A stretch of DNA of 64,000 nt from Amycolatopsis sp. 2-15 (GTDB lineage Bacteria; Actinomycetota; Actinomycetes; Mycobacteriales; Pseudonocardiaceae): positions 2,490,001-2,554,000 of the forward strand of contig NZ_CP127294.1 of assembly GCF_030285625.1 (NCBI RefSeq). The letters run 5' to 3'. The position numbers and the translations under genes are program-made. Shown in pieces: positions 36,474-45,292 of the stretch (positions within the stretch are counted from its first letter, which is position 1; each line of letters opens with the position of its first letter). The notes under the pieces were generated by a model. The model made no database searches and was not told the origin of the DNA. It saw nothing but the letters and a program-made list of their open reading frames with translations.

Positions 36474-38120
36474 CTACAGCGGCCGGCGCAGGTCCTCCGC
36501 GTCGACGATGTGGTACGCGTACCCCTGCTCCGCCAGGAACCGCTGCCGGTGCGCGGCGTACTCCGTGTCCACGGTGTCCCGGGACACGATCGAATAGAAG
36601 TGCGCCTGCCGCCCGTCGCCCTTGGGGCGCAGCAGCCGGCCCAGCCGCTGCGCCTCTTCCTGGCGGGAGCCGAACGTGCCCGAGATCTGGATGGCCACCG
36701 ACGCTTCCGGCAGGTCGATGGAGAAGTTCGCCACCTTCGACACCACCAGCGTCCGCAGCTCGCCGCGGCGGAAGCGGTCGAACAGCTCCTCCCGCTCCTT
36801 GTTGCGCGTCGACCCCTGGATCACGGGCGCGTCCAGCTCCGCGCCCAGCATTTCCAGCTGGTCGAGGTACGCGCCGATCACCAAGGTGGGCTCGCCGGCA
36901 TGACGCTCCACAATGGACTTGATCACGGGCAGCTTCGTCATCGCCGTCGCCGCGAGCTTGTACCGCTCGTCCGGCTCCGAAGTCGCGTACGCGAGGCGCT
37001 CGGCGTCCGTCAGGGTCACGCGGACCTCGGTGCACTCCGCGGGCGCGATCCAGCCCTGCGCCTCGATGTCCCGCCAGGGAACGTCGTACCGCTTGGGCCC
37101 GATCAGGGAGAACACGTCGCCCTCGCGGCCGTCCTCGCGCACCAGGGTCGCCGTCAAGCCCAGGCGACGCCGGGACTGCAGATCCGCCGTCATCCGGAAC
37201 ACGGGCGCCGGCAGCAGGTGGACCTCGTCGTACACGACGAGCCCCCAGTCGCGCGAGTCGAACAGCTCCAGGTGCCGGTACTCGCCCTTGGTCTTGCGCG
37301 TCACGACCTGGTACGTCGCGATCGTGACCGGGCGGATCTCCTTCTTCTCGCCCGAGTACTCGCCGATCTCGTCCTCGGTCAGCGACGTGCGCGCCACCAG
37401 TTCGCGCTTCCACTGCCGGCCCGCGACGGTGTTGGTCACCAGGATCAGCGTGGTCGCCTTGGCGTGCGCCATGGCCGCCGCGCCCACGAGTGTTTTGCCC
37501 GCGCCACAAGGCAGAACCACGACACCCGAGCCGCCGGCCCAGAACGCCTCCGCCGCCTGGCGCTGGTAGTCGCGCAGGTGCCAGTCCTGCTCGTCGAGGT
37601 CAATCGGGTGCGCTTCGCCGTCGACGTAGCCCGCGAGGTCCTCCGCGGGCCAGCCGACCTTCAGCAGCGCCTGCTTGAGCCGCCCGCGTTCGGACGGGTG
37701 CACGAGCACCGTGTCCTCGTCGACGCGCGCGCCGAGCATCGGGCTGATCTTCTTGTGCCGCGACACCTCTTCCAGCACCGCGCGGTCCGTGGTCGACATC
37801 ACCAGGCCGTGGGCGGGGTGGTTGGTGATCTGCAGCCGCCCGAAGCGGCCCATCACGTCGACCACGTCGATCAGCAGCGGCTGCGGCACGGGGAAGCGCG
37901 AGTACGTGGTGAGCGCGTCCACCACCTGCTCCGCGTCGTGCCCGGCGGCGCGCGCGTTCCACAACGCCAGGGGCGTGATGCGGTACGTGTGCACGTGCTC
38001 GGGCGCGCGTTCCAGCTCGGCGAACGGCGCGATGGCGATCCGCGCGTCGTTGGCCTGAGGGTTGTCGACCTCGAGCAGCACGGTCTTGTCGGACTGGACG
38101 ATCAGGGGGCCATCAGTCAC
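36474..38120 (-). CDS. XPB/Ercc3-type DNA repair helicase
   Basis: 548 residues from GTG 38120 (AAAGGACGA just upstream). It is a superfamily 2 3'-5' helicase. The N-terminal domain (about 1-180, ending in LDEQDWHLRDYQRQAAEAF) is followed by Walker A LPCGAGKTL (about 200), DEVH-box LVVYDEVHLLPAP (about 295) and helicase C motif SGTFGSRQEEAQRLGRLLRP (about 480). The family acts in DNA repair; a mycobacterial homologue is known as XPB/RadC-type. No SOS box is found near its start. Confidence 0.94.
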   Translation of the reverse strand: MTDGPLIVQSDKTVLLEVDNPQANDARIAIAPFAELERAPEHVHTYRITPLALWNARAAGHDAEQVVDALTTYSRFPVPQPLLIDVVDVMGRFGRLQITNHPAHGLVMSTTDRAVLEEVSRHKKISPMLGARVDEDTVLVHPSERGRLKQALLKVGWPAEDLAGYVDGEAHPIDLDEQDWHLRDYQRQAAEAFWAGGSGVVVLPCGAGKTLVGAAAMAHAKATTLILVTNTVAGRQWKRELVARTSLTEDEIGEYSGEKKEIRPVTIATYQVVTRKTKGEYRHLELFDSRDWGLVVYDEVHLLPAPVFRMTADLQSRRRLGLTATLVREDGREGDVFSLIGPKRYDVPWRDIEAQGWIAPAECTEVRVTLTDAERLAYATSEPDERYKLAATAMTKLPVIKSIVERHAGEPTLVIGAYLDQLEMLGAELDAPVIQGSTRNKEREELFDRFRRGELRTLVVSKVANFSIDLPEASVAIQISGTFGSRQEEAQRLGRLLRPKGDGRQAHFYSIVSRDTVDTEYAAHRQRFLAEQGYAYHIVDAEDLRRPL

Positions 38121-38209
38121 TCGTCCTTTATACGTTCCCCCGCGCCGTCCCCTCCCGTCGCGGCCGTCCGGGTGCCAAGATGATCGGCAGGAAAAGCTGG
38201 AGGGGACCT

Positions 38210-38848
38210 TTGACCACACCACCGTTCGGCGTGCCGTCGGCCGCCAACCCGTTCCAGCCGCCGGGTACCGGCTCGTTCCAGCCGCCCCGGCCGGGCGCGC
38301 CCCGGCGTCTCTCGAGCACCGCGAAGGTGCTGGTCGCAGCAGGAATCGTGGCGGCGCTCGGCGTGGGCGTGCTCGCCGCGTTCGGCGTGGCCGCGATCGC
38401 CCGCTCGTCGGGCACGCCGGTGGCGGGCAGCTGCCTGTACCTGTCCGACGAGAGTGTCGGCACGCAGAGTTACCACGGCGTGAGCTGCTCCGAGCAGCGC
38501 GCCACCTACCGCGTCGACGACGTCGAAGACGGCACCTCGAGCTGCCGCGGCGGGGACTACGTGCGTTTCCAGCTCTTCCGGAGCACCAGCAGTTCGAGCC
38601 GCACCAGCGCGCCACGCGAGACGCTGTGCCTGGCGCTCAACGTCTCGTCCGGCGACTGCCTGCGCGACGTCGACGACGAGGCCGCGATCAGCAAGGTCAC
38701 CTGCAGCGACCCCGACGCCGAGGCCCGGGCGGTCGTCCACCAGGGCAGCGGCGACGAGAGCTCGTGCAGTGTTGCCGACACCGCCCTCGTCTACGCCGGC
38801 CCGCCCGAGCGCACGGTCTGCCTGCAGCCCGCGGGCGAGAACATCTAG
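38210..38848 (+). CDS. Membrane-anchored hypothetical protein
   Basis: 212 residues from TTG 38210, chosen because GGAGGGG sits four bases upstream; an ATG at 38180 has no such site. A proline-rich N-terminus (PPFGVPSAANPFQPPG) leads to one transmembrane helix (VLVAAGIVAALGVGVLAAFGVAAIA) and an extracellular domain with several cysteines (SCLYLS, SCSEQRATYRV, SSCRGGD, DCLRDVDD, VTCSD, SSCSVAD) that probably form disulfides. I recognise no family. Its 3' end overlaps the convergent lipoprotein gene by four bases. Confidence 0.7.
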   Translation: MTTPPFGVPSAANPFQPPGTGSFQPPRPGAPRRLSSTAKVLVAAGIVAALGVGVLAAFGVAAIARSSGTPVAGSCLYLSDESVGTQSYHGVSCSEQRATYRVDDVEDGTSSCRGGDYVRFQLFRSTSSSSRTSAPRETLCLALNVSSGDCLRDVDDEAAISKVTCSDPDAEARAVVHQGSGDESSCSVADTALVYAGPPERTVCLQPAGENI

Positions 38849-39810
38849 GGCTGGTTCTCGTCCGGCAGCATCGCCTGCACGTCGAGCCGGCTCGGGAGCA
38901 GGCCCGACGTGTGCATGAGGTCGGCCACGCGCTGCAGCCGGATGCCCGACAGCGTGGTCGGGTAGGTGCCCAGCGAGATCAGCGCCGCCGTGGTCGGGTC
39001 GATGTCGGAGAACGTCGGCAGCGCGTCGCGGACGATCGCCGGGTCGGCGGCGGTTTGCTGCGCCTGCACGAGCACGCGCCGGAAGACGGCCAGCGTGCGC
39101 GGGTTGTCGCGTGCGAACGCGCCGGTTGTCGCGTAGCCCGAAGCCGGGAAGTCGAGGGTGGCGCCACTGGACCCGTCGGCGAGGATCTGCGCGCCGAGCT
39201 CCTTTTCCGCCCGCGTGATGTACGGCTCCACCATCAGCGCCGCGTCGGCGTCGCCGGCCTGCAACGCGTCGGGCATCCGGGCGAACGGCTTGGCCACGAA
39301 GTGGATCTTCGCCGCGTCGACGCCGGCGGTCGCGAGCACGGAACGAGCGGTCAGCGCGCCGATGTCGTCGAGGTCGTCCACGGCGATCTTCGGCGACTTC
39401 TTCGCCGTGGGCTCGGTGTAGTCGGAGTTCGGCAGCGTCACGAGGGCGATCGTGTTGTTGCCCGACGTGTAGGCCTCGCCTTGCAGCTGCAACGCGGTGC
39501 CGGCATTGGCCGCGCGGAAGAGGGACACGTCGCTGGCGAACGTCACGTCCAGCTGTCCCGAGCCGAGTCTCGCCAGGCCGTCCTCGGTGCCGAGGTCCAC
39601 GAGCGTCACGTTCAGCCCGGCCTCGCGGAACTTCCCGGCGGCCGCCGCGATGCGCAGCGGGGCGGTGTCGATCGGCCCGCCGACGCCCACGCGCAGAGTG
39701 GTCCGCTCCACTGGCGCCGGCGCCGCTGCGTCACCGGAATCGAACAGCGAGCAGCCGCTGATGGCCAGCAAGACCGCCACCAGCGGCAACACCAGTGCAC
39801 GCACGTTCAT
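38845..39810 (-). CDS. Orphan ABC-transporter substrate-binding lipoprotein (SsuA/TauA/NMT1 type)
   Basis: 321 residues. A lipoprotein signal (LVLPLVAVLLAISGC, cysteine about 20) precedes the NMT1/SsuA fold (TTLRVGVGGPIDTAPLRIAAAAGKF, SGQLDVTFASDVSLF, DALQAGDADAALMVEPYI). It is related to the transporter component at 54452-55483. No permease or ATPase is adjacent, so it is an orphan, perhaps feeding another transporter. It is divergent from the orphan NIT kinase. Confidence 0.85.
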   Translation of the reverse strand: MNVRALVLPLVAVLLAISGCSLFDSGDAAAPAPVERTTLRVGVGGPIDTAPLRIAAAAGKFREAGLNVTLVDLGTEDGLARLGSGQLDVTFASDVSLFRAANAGTALQLQGEAYTSGNNTIALVTLPNSDYTEPTAKKSPKIAVDDLDDIGALTARSVLATAGVDAAKIHFVAKPFARMPDALQAGDADAALMVEPYITRAEKELGAQILADGSSGATLDFPASGYATTGAFARDNPRTLAVFRRVLVQAQQTAADPAIVRDALPTFSDIDPTTAALISLGTYPTTLSGIRLQRVADLMHTSGLLPSRLDVQAMLPDENQP

Positions 39811-40007
39811 CCGCTCTCAACCACCGGGAGAATCTCCGCATCACGCTGGATCGTATGGGCCGCTGCCCATACGATCCCCGACAGGGCCGTGACCCCGCCA
39901 GTGCGGCTTCCCGATCCGGTCGAGCAAAGCTACTGCCGAGTAAACTCGAATCGGACACCCCCGATGTCGTCCGCGGATGAGGTGCCGCGGTGGAAAAGGA
40001 AGCTTAG

Positions 40008-42773
40008 GTGAGCCGTCGCGACCAGCGTCCCCGAACGGGCGACGCGACGGATCCCGCTGCCGCCAGACAGGTCGGGGGCCGCTGGCGCCTCCGCAACTGG
40101 CACCTGCGGACCAAACTCTTCGCTGTCCTGCTGATCCCCGCGCTCGCCGTGATCGGGCTCGTGGGCCTGCGCGTGAGCACGGACCTGCGCGACGCCCAGC
40201 AGCTCGCCGAGTTCGCCGCTCGCGGCCGCGTGGACAGCACCGTGGCCGAGGTCCTGCACCAGCTGCAGCGCGAGCGCGACGTCACGGTGCGGTTCGTCGC
40301 CGGCAACCGCCAGGGCGCCACCACCGACCTCACGGGCCAGCGCACGCGCGTGGACCAGGCCATCGGCACGTTCGAGAAGACGCTCGCCGCCAGCTTGCCG
40401 CGCCTCGACGCCGTGGCCGCCAGCAGCCTGCAGCAGAGCGACGACCGGCTGCGGGTGCTCAGCGGCCTGCGTTACTCCGCCGAGCACTCCGCGTTCCCCG
40501 CCGACGCCGTGCTCCGCTCGTACAGCGAGCTGATCTCCGGCCTGCTCGACATCAGCGACATGGCCGCCGCCGACGTGTCCGACCCCGATCTCGCCCGGCT
40601 CCGCCTCGCCGGCAACGCCCTCGCGCGGATCAAGGACCAGATGTCGGTCAAGCGCGCGATCATGTCCGAGGCGCTCGCCGAGGGCAGCCTCAACCGCGAC
40701 CGCACGCGCGCGCTGCTGGGTGCGGAGGCCGAGCTCAACGCCGCGCGCAACGATTACCGCACCTTCGCGACGCCCGACCAGCTGCGGATGTACGACGACA
40801 CGGTGATCGGCCTCGTCGTCGACATCGGCAACGACATGGTCGAGTCGGCGCTGACCCGCGCGGAGAACGGCCAGTCGCTGCAAGGTCTGGACCCCGACCA
40901 ATGGGACACCGCGGCCACCTACACGGTGAACCTCGCCCACCAGGTGCAGGAAGCGCTGCTGGTGCAGCTGCAGCAGCAGACCGATTCGCTCGCCGCGCGC
41001 GCCCGCACGTCGACGATCTGGGACGGCGGCATCGTGCTCGCCGTGCTGCTCGTGGCCGGCATCCTGTCCGTGGTCATCGCGCGTTCGCTGCTGCGGCCGC
41101 TGCGCGTGCTGCGGCGCACGGCGCTCGACGTGGCCGACCACCGGCTGCCCGAGGCCGTGCAACGGCTGCTGACCGATCCCGATCCGGCGCCGGAGAACCT
41201 GCGGCACCGCGCGGCCGTCGCGCCCGTGCCGGTGTTCACGCGCGAAGAGGTGGGCCAGGTCGCGCGCGCGTTCGACGCGGTCCACGGCGAGGCCGTGCGG
41301 CTCGCGGCCGAACAGGCGATGCTGCGCGAGAACGTCAACTCGATGTTCGTCAACCTCTCGCAGCGAAGCCAAGATCTCGTCGAACGACAGCTGTCCGTGC
41401 TCGACCGCATGGAAGCCGGCGAGCAGGACCCGGACACGCTCGCGGGCCTGTTCGAGCTCGATCACCTCGCCACGCGCATGCGCCGCAACAGCGAGAACCT
41501 GCTGGTGCTCTCGGGCACCGACCTCGTGCGCGAGGACAGCGGACCGGTGGTGGCCGACGAGATCGTGGGCGCCGCGCTGTCCGAAGTGGAGGATTACCAG
41601 CGCATCGAGCTCGGCTCCGCGCCGACGCTCGCGGTGCGCGGCGAGGCCGTGAACGACCTCGTGCACGTGGTGTCCGAGCTGCTCGAGAACGCCACGCGTT
41701 ACTCGTCGGAACGCGCAGGCGTCACCGTCGAAAGCGCCGAAACCCCCGACGGCGGCTGGCGCATCGAGATCACCGACCGCGGCGCGGGCATGCCGCAGGC
41801 CGAGATCGACCGCACCAACGCGCGCCTGGCCAACCCACCGGACGTCGACGTCGAGGTCTCGCGCCGGATGGGTCTCTACGTGGTCGCGACACTCGCCCAG
41901 CGCCACCACATCGACGTCTCGCTGCGCCTGGCCGAAGGCACCGGCATCACCGCGACGGTGCTCGTGCCCACCGAACTGATCGTCGACGCGCCGCCGCTGC
42001 CCGAGCCGCCCGCGCCCGTCGCCGCCGAACCCGAGCCGGCGCCGGAGCTGTTGCCGCCATTGGCCCCGCTGGTCGCCGCGTCGGCCGGACCCGCTGCCGA
42101 GGAAGAAAATCCCGAGCCGCCGGCGGAAGCGCCGATCGTTCCGGTGCTCGAACCGGGCCCGCCGCGGCGCGCGCCGGTGGTGGAGAGCACGCCGCCGTGG
42201 CCGGCGCAGGAGGGCCGTTCGCACCTCGATCTGGACGCGCCGACGGAACGCATGCCCGCCTACCGGGACGTGCTGTCGCGGTGGTTCGACGCGGCCACGC
42301 CGCCACCCGAGGGACGGGCGCCGGCGCCGCCGGAACCGTTGCCCGTGGCGGAACCCGTGGCAGAACCGGAACCGCGGCCGGACCGCACGCCGGAATCTGT
42401 ACCGGAACCCCCAGCTCCCGAGCCGCCCGCGCGGCACGCCCGCACCGTGCTGGAACCGGACTACGTTGCACCCGCGTTTCCGGCCGAGCAGTTCCCCACG
42501 ACCGATCCGGACGAGAGCCCGGCCCCGCCGGAGTGGCCGACCTCGGACGAGCTCGAGCAGGAGGACGGCGCCGAGGACACGTGGCCGTTCCTGCGCGTGT
42601 CCGAGATCGAAAACGCAGGCGAAGACGGCATGGAGGCCAGCCCCGGGCAGGTGCCCGAGCAGCGGCCGATACTCTCGCTTTCCCCCGAAGCGGTGCGCGA
42701 GCGGATGACGAGCCTTCAAGGCGGGTTCAGGCGTGGCCGCCACGCCCGGGGGGACGAGAACCCCACGACCTGA
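40008..42773 (+). CDS. Orphan nitrate/nitrite-sensing (NIT) domain histidine kinase, CvnA type
   Basis: 921 residues. GTG 40008 follows AAAAGGAAG. A membrane helix (LFAVLLIPALAVIGLVGLRV, about 44-64) is followed by an extracellular NIT domain (about 65-330), a second helix (GGIVLAVLLVAGILSVVIARSLL, about 342-363), HAMP and coiled-coil, a candidate phospho-histidine in FELDHLATRMRRN, and an HATPase with ELLENATRYSS (N box, about 557), DRGAGMP (G1, about 590) and MGLYVVATLA (G2, about 620). A long Pro/Glu-rich tail follows. It is the CvnA-type kinase of conservons but has no roadblock, DUF742 or GTPase neighbour here. Confidence 0.92.
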   Translation: MSRRDQRPRTGDATDPAAARQVGGRWRLRNWHLRTKLFAVLLIPALAVIGLVGLRVSTDLRDAQQLAEFAARGRVDSTVAEVLHQLQRERDVTVRFVAGNRQGATTDLTGQRTRVDQAIGTFEKTLAASLPRLDAVAASSLQQSDDRLRVLSGLRYSAEHSAFPADAVLRSYSELISGLLDISDMAAADVSDPDLARLRLAGNALARIKDQMSVKRAIMSEALAEGSLNRDRTRALLGAEAELNAARNDYRTFATPDQLRMYDDTVIGLVVDIGNDMVESALTRAENGQSLQGLDPDQWDTAATYTVNLAHQVQEALLVQLQQQTDSLAARARTSTIWDGGIVLAVLLVAGILSVVIARSLLRPLRVLRRTALDVADHRLPEAVQRLLTDPDPAPENLRHRAAVAPVPVFTREEVGQVARAFDAVHGEAVRLAAEQAMLRENVNSMFVNLSQRSQDLVERQLSVLDRMEAGEQDPDTLAGLFELDHLATRMRRNSENLLVLSGTDLVREDSGPVVADEIVGAALSEVEDYQRIELGSAPTLAVRGEAVNDLVHVVSELLENATRYSSERAGVTVESAETPDGGWRIEITDRGAGMPQAEIDRTNARLANPPDVDVEVSRRMGLYVVATLAQRHHIDVSLRLAEGTGITATVLVPTELIVDAPPLPEPPAPVAAEPEPAPELLPPLAPLVAASAGPAAEEENPEPPAEAPIVPVLEPGPPRRAPVVESTPPWPAQEGRSHLDLDAPTERMPAYRDVLSRWFDAATPPPEGRAPAPPEPLPVAEPVAEPEPRPDRTPESVPEPPAPEPPARHARTVLEPDYVAPAFPAEQFPTTDPDESPAPPEWPTSDELEQEDGAEDTWPFLRVSEIENAGEDGMEASPGQVPEQRPILSLSPEAVRERMTSLQGGFRRGRHARGDENPTT

Positions 42774-42788
42774 TCGAACGGATGACCC

Positions 42789-43466
42789 ATGAGCTCGAAG
42801 ACCGCCCTGCTGGAAGTGATCGCGCTGGGTCCGGAAGACGCGCAGCGCGCTCAGGAAGGCGGGGCGGACCGGCTCGAACTGGTCGCGGACATGGCGCGCG
42901 ACGGGCTCACTCCTTCGGAGCAGACCGTGCGCGATGTCCTCGCCGCCACCGACCTGCCGGTGCGCGTGATGCTGCGCGGCAGCGACGGTTTCGCCGCCGG
43001 TGACCTCGACGCCCTGCGGGCCGACACCGCGAGGCTCCTGGCCGCCGGTGCGCGCGAGTTCGTGTTCGGCTTCCTCACCGAGGACAACGAGATCGACGTC
43101 GACGCGTGCCGCTCACTGCTGAAGGAGCTCGACGGTGCGCCGTGGACCTTCCACCGCGCCATCGACCGCGCGCGCGACCCGCTCGCCGCGTTCGACGTGC
43201 TCACCGAGCTCGGCTGTGACACGGTGCTCGCGGCCGGCAGCCCGCATGGCGTCGGCAGCGGGCTTTCCGTGCTGCAGCGCCTGGCGCGGCGCACTGAAGG
43301 CCCTTCGCTGCTCGTCGGCGGTGGCCTGCGCGCGCAGCAGGTGCACCTCCTGCGCGCCGGTGGCGTGCGCGGGTTCCACGTGGGCAGCGCGGTGCGTCCC
43401 GGTGGCTGGGAGTCCCCTGTGGACGCTGCGGCCGTTCGTGAATGGGCGGAGCTCGTCAAAAGCTGA
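42789..43466 (+). CDS. cutC: CutC-family protein
   Basis: 225 residues of the CutC TIM-barrel family. It opens KTALLEVIALGPEDAQRAQEGGADRLEL and carries FVFGFLTEDNEIDVDACRSLL, WTFHRAIDRARDPLAAFDVL, and GGGLRAQQVHLLRAGGVRGFHVGSAVR. The family is named for copper homeostasis, but its role is disputed. It starts 15 bases after the orphan kinase stop, so the two may share a transcript. Confidence 0.92.
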   Translation: MSSKTALLEVIALGPEDAQRAQEGGADRLELVADMARDGLTPSEQTVRDVLAATDLPVRVMLRGSDGFAAGDLDALRADTARLLAAGAREFVFGFLTEDNEIDVDACRSLLKELDGAPWTFHRAIDRARDPLAAFDVLTELGCDTVLAAGSPHGVGSGLSVLQRLARRTEGPSLLVGGGLRAQQVHLLRAGGVRGFHVGSAVRPGGWESPVDAAAVREWAELVKS

Positions 43467-43535
43467 GCTAAGGTGTAGGGAGGTCTCCCGCCCGGGTGGC
43501 GCTTAGCCGGGCAGCACAAGCCGAAGGCACGGGTC

Positions 43536-44273
43536 GTGGAGGCGAGTCAGAACGGAGAGCGTGACGACACCGCGCTTTCTCGTGCCTGGCGCCGGGTCAA
43601 GGACGAAGCACGCCTGCTCCGCGTCGAAGTCACGGTGGCGGCACTGTGCGACTCGGCCGTGGCGTGGCTCGGTGTCGCCGGGGCGTCCGTGCTGGTGAGC
43701 ATCGGCCCGGGCCGGCAAGAGGTGCGGGTGGCCACCGACGACCTCGCGGCCGTGCTCGCCGAGATCGAGATGACGGTGGGCGAGGGCCCGGTCCGCAGTG
43801 CGCGAGACCTGCGGTCTCCGGTGCTGGTGGGCGACTTCGATGCGGTCGAGCAGACGCGCCGCTGGCCGCTGTACGCGCCGCTCGCCGTGCAGGCCGGGGT
43901 GCACGCGCAGTTCGTGCTGCCGCTGCGGGTGGGGCTCGTCGACGTGGGCACGGCCGTGTTCCACCGGAAGGCACCCGTGCCGCTGGAGCCCGCGTTGCTG
44001 GCCGACGCACTGGCCTACGGTGAACTGATGCTCCTGCTCTTGCTTGACGAGCAGGTGGGAGCGGCGGGCGACGAACCCGTGAACCTGTCGCTGCGAGCGG
44101 CGCAGGTCCACCAGGCCACGGGCATGGTGGCGGCACAGCTCGATGTCGGTCTCGACGACGCCTTCGCTGCGCTACGGGCGCGGGCGTTCGCGGAGCAGCG
44201 CCCCCTGTCCGAACTTGCCGCGGACGTGGTGAGCAGGCGGTTTCGGTTTGAACTGGAAGGGGGAACCTCATGA
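43536..44273 (+). CDS. GAF/ANTAR antiterminator-like protein, first copy
   Basis: 245 residues. An N-terminal GAF-like domain (ATVAALCDSAVAWLGVAGASVLV and EGPVRSARDLRSPVLVGD) leads to a C-terminal ANTAR domain (about 180-240: LSLRAAQVHQATGMVAAQLDVGLDDAFAALRARAF). ANTAR proteins bind RNA two-hairpin motifs and allow transcription antitermination. The GTG at 43536 is uncertain, with no strong ribosome-binding site. It is followed 33 bases on by a second GAF/ANTAR gene, in what looks like an operon. Confidence 0.8.
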   Translation: MEASQNGERDDTALSRAWRRVKDEARLLRVEVTVAALCDSAVAWLGVAGASVLVSIGPGRQEVRVATDDLAAVLAEIEMTVGEGPVRSARDLRSPVLVGDFDAVEQTRRWPLYAPLAVQAGVHAQFVLPLRVGLVDVGTAVFHRKAPVPLEPALLADALAYGELMLLLLLDEQVGAAGDEPVNLSLRAAQVHQATGMVAAQLDVGLDDAFAALRARAFAEQRPLSELAADVVSRRFRFELEGGTS

Positions 44274-44306
44274 ACGTGGCGTTCTGTGTGGTGGGAGATG
44301 GTTCAA

Positions 44307-45038
44307 GTGGCTGACGGGCAGCTGGTGGACACATTCGTGGAGCTGGCGGACACGCTCACCGACGACTTCGATGTGATCGAGTTCCTCCACCTGCTCGCGG
44401 CTCGCAGCGTGGCGCTGCTCCCGGTCGACGCCGCGGGCATCCTGCTGGCGGGCCCGAGCGGCGAGCTGCAGCTCGTGGCGAGCTCCGACGAGCACGTGCG
44501 GCTCCTGGAGCTCTTCCAGCTGCAGCGCGACGAGGGTCCCTGCCTCGACGCGTTCCGGACGCGGACCCCCGTGAGCGCGGCGGACCTCGCCCAGGACGAC
44601 GCCGGCTGGCCCGCGTTCGCCGCGGCCGCGCTCGGGCACGGCTTCCACTCGGTGCACGCGTTTCCGATGCGCCTGCGGTCCGACGTGATCGGCGCGCTCA
44701 ACCTCTTCGCGGCCACGCCGGGCGAGCTGTCGGAGGAAAACCTGCAGGTCGCGCGCGCGATGGTCGACGTCGCCACCATCGGCCTGCTGCAGGCCCGCAC
44801 GATCCAGCAGCACGAAGTGCTCGTCGAGCAGCTGCAGACCGCGTTGAGCAGCCGGGTCGTGATCGAGCAGGCGAAGGGGTTCATCGCGGAGCGGCTGAAC
44901 CTGGAGATGGACCAGGCGTTCACCGTGCTGCGGCGGTTCGCGCGGGGCAACAGCCGGAAGCTGAGCGTGGTGGCGGCCGAAGTGGTGAACCGGTCGGAGA
45001 CCGTGGGGGAGCTGTTCCGTAACCCGCCGACGCGCTGA
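44307..45038 (+). CDS. GAF/ANTAR antiterminator-like protein, second copy
   Basis: 243 residues from GTG 44307, chosen because GGTGGGAG is nine bases upstream. The GAF domain (DDFDVIEFLHLLAARSVALLPVDAAGILLAG to NLQVARAMVDVATIG) is followed by an ANTAR domain (LQTALSSRVVIEQAKGFIAERLNLEMDQAFTVLRRFAR). It is a tandem paralogue of the preceding gene, and both are expected to act as RNA-binding regulators. Confidence 0.85.
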   Translation: MADGQLVDTFVELADTLTDDFDVIEFLHLLAARSVALLPVDAAGILLAGPSGELQLVASSDEHVRLLELFQLQRDEGPCLDAFRTRTPVSAADLAQDDAGWPAFAAAALGHGFHSVHAFPMRLRSDVIGALNLFAATPGELSEENLQVARAMVDVATIGLLQARTIQQHEVLVEQLQTALSSRVVIEQAKGFIAERLNLEMDQAFTVLRRFARGNSRKLSVVAAEVVNRSETVGELFRNPPTR

Positions 45039-45153
45039 AACGTTTCGACCGGTCGGCGGAGTACACGGCTGTGATTCGGCACTAACGTTGGTTGCTTCGT
45101 CCTGGACCTCGGCGGAAATCGGTTCCGGTCCGGCAAGGTGCAGGAGGCGCACT

Positions 45154-45288
45154 GTGGGCGTGCGTATTCAGTTCGGCGTGCTCTCGAGGAATCGGCGAGG
45201 GGTTTCCTCGATCGCGGCGCACCCGCTCGTGATGGGTGTGCCGCTGATCCGAAGGCTCTTTCACCGCCGGGCTCGGGGCCGGTGTTGA
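45154..45288 (+). CDS. Small basic protein
   Basis: 44 residues, starting GTG 45154 with a strong AGGAGG six bases upstream. The sequence VGVRIQFGVLSRNRRGVSSIAAHPLVMGVPLIRRLFHRRARGRC is very basic and ends in cysteine. It sits between the ANTAR gene and the convergent SigD-like gene (ends five bases before it). No family is recognised, and I list it because of the ribosome-binding site. Confidence 0.35.
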   Translation: MGVRIQFGVLSRNRRGVSSIAAHPLVMGVPLIRRLFHRRARGRC

Positions 45289-45292
45289 CGCG

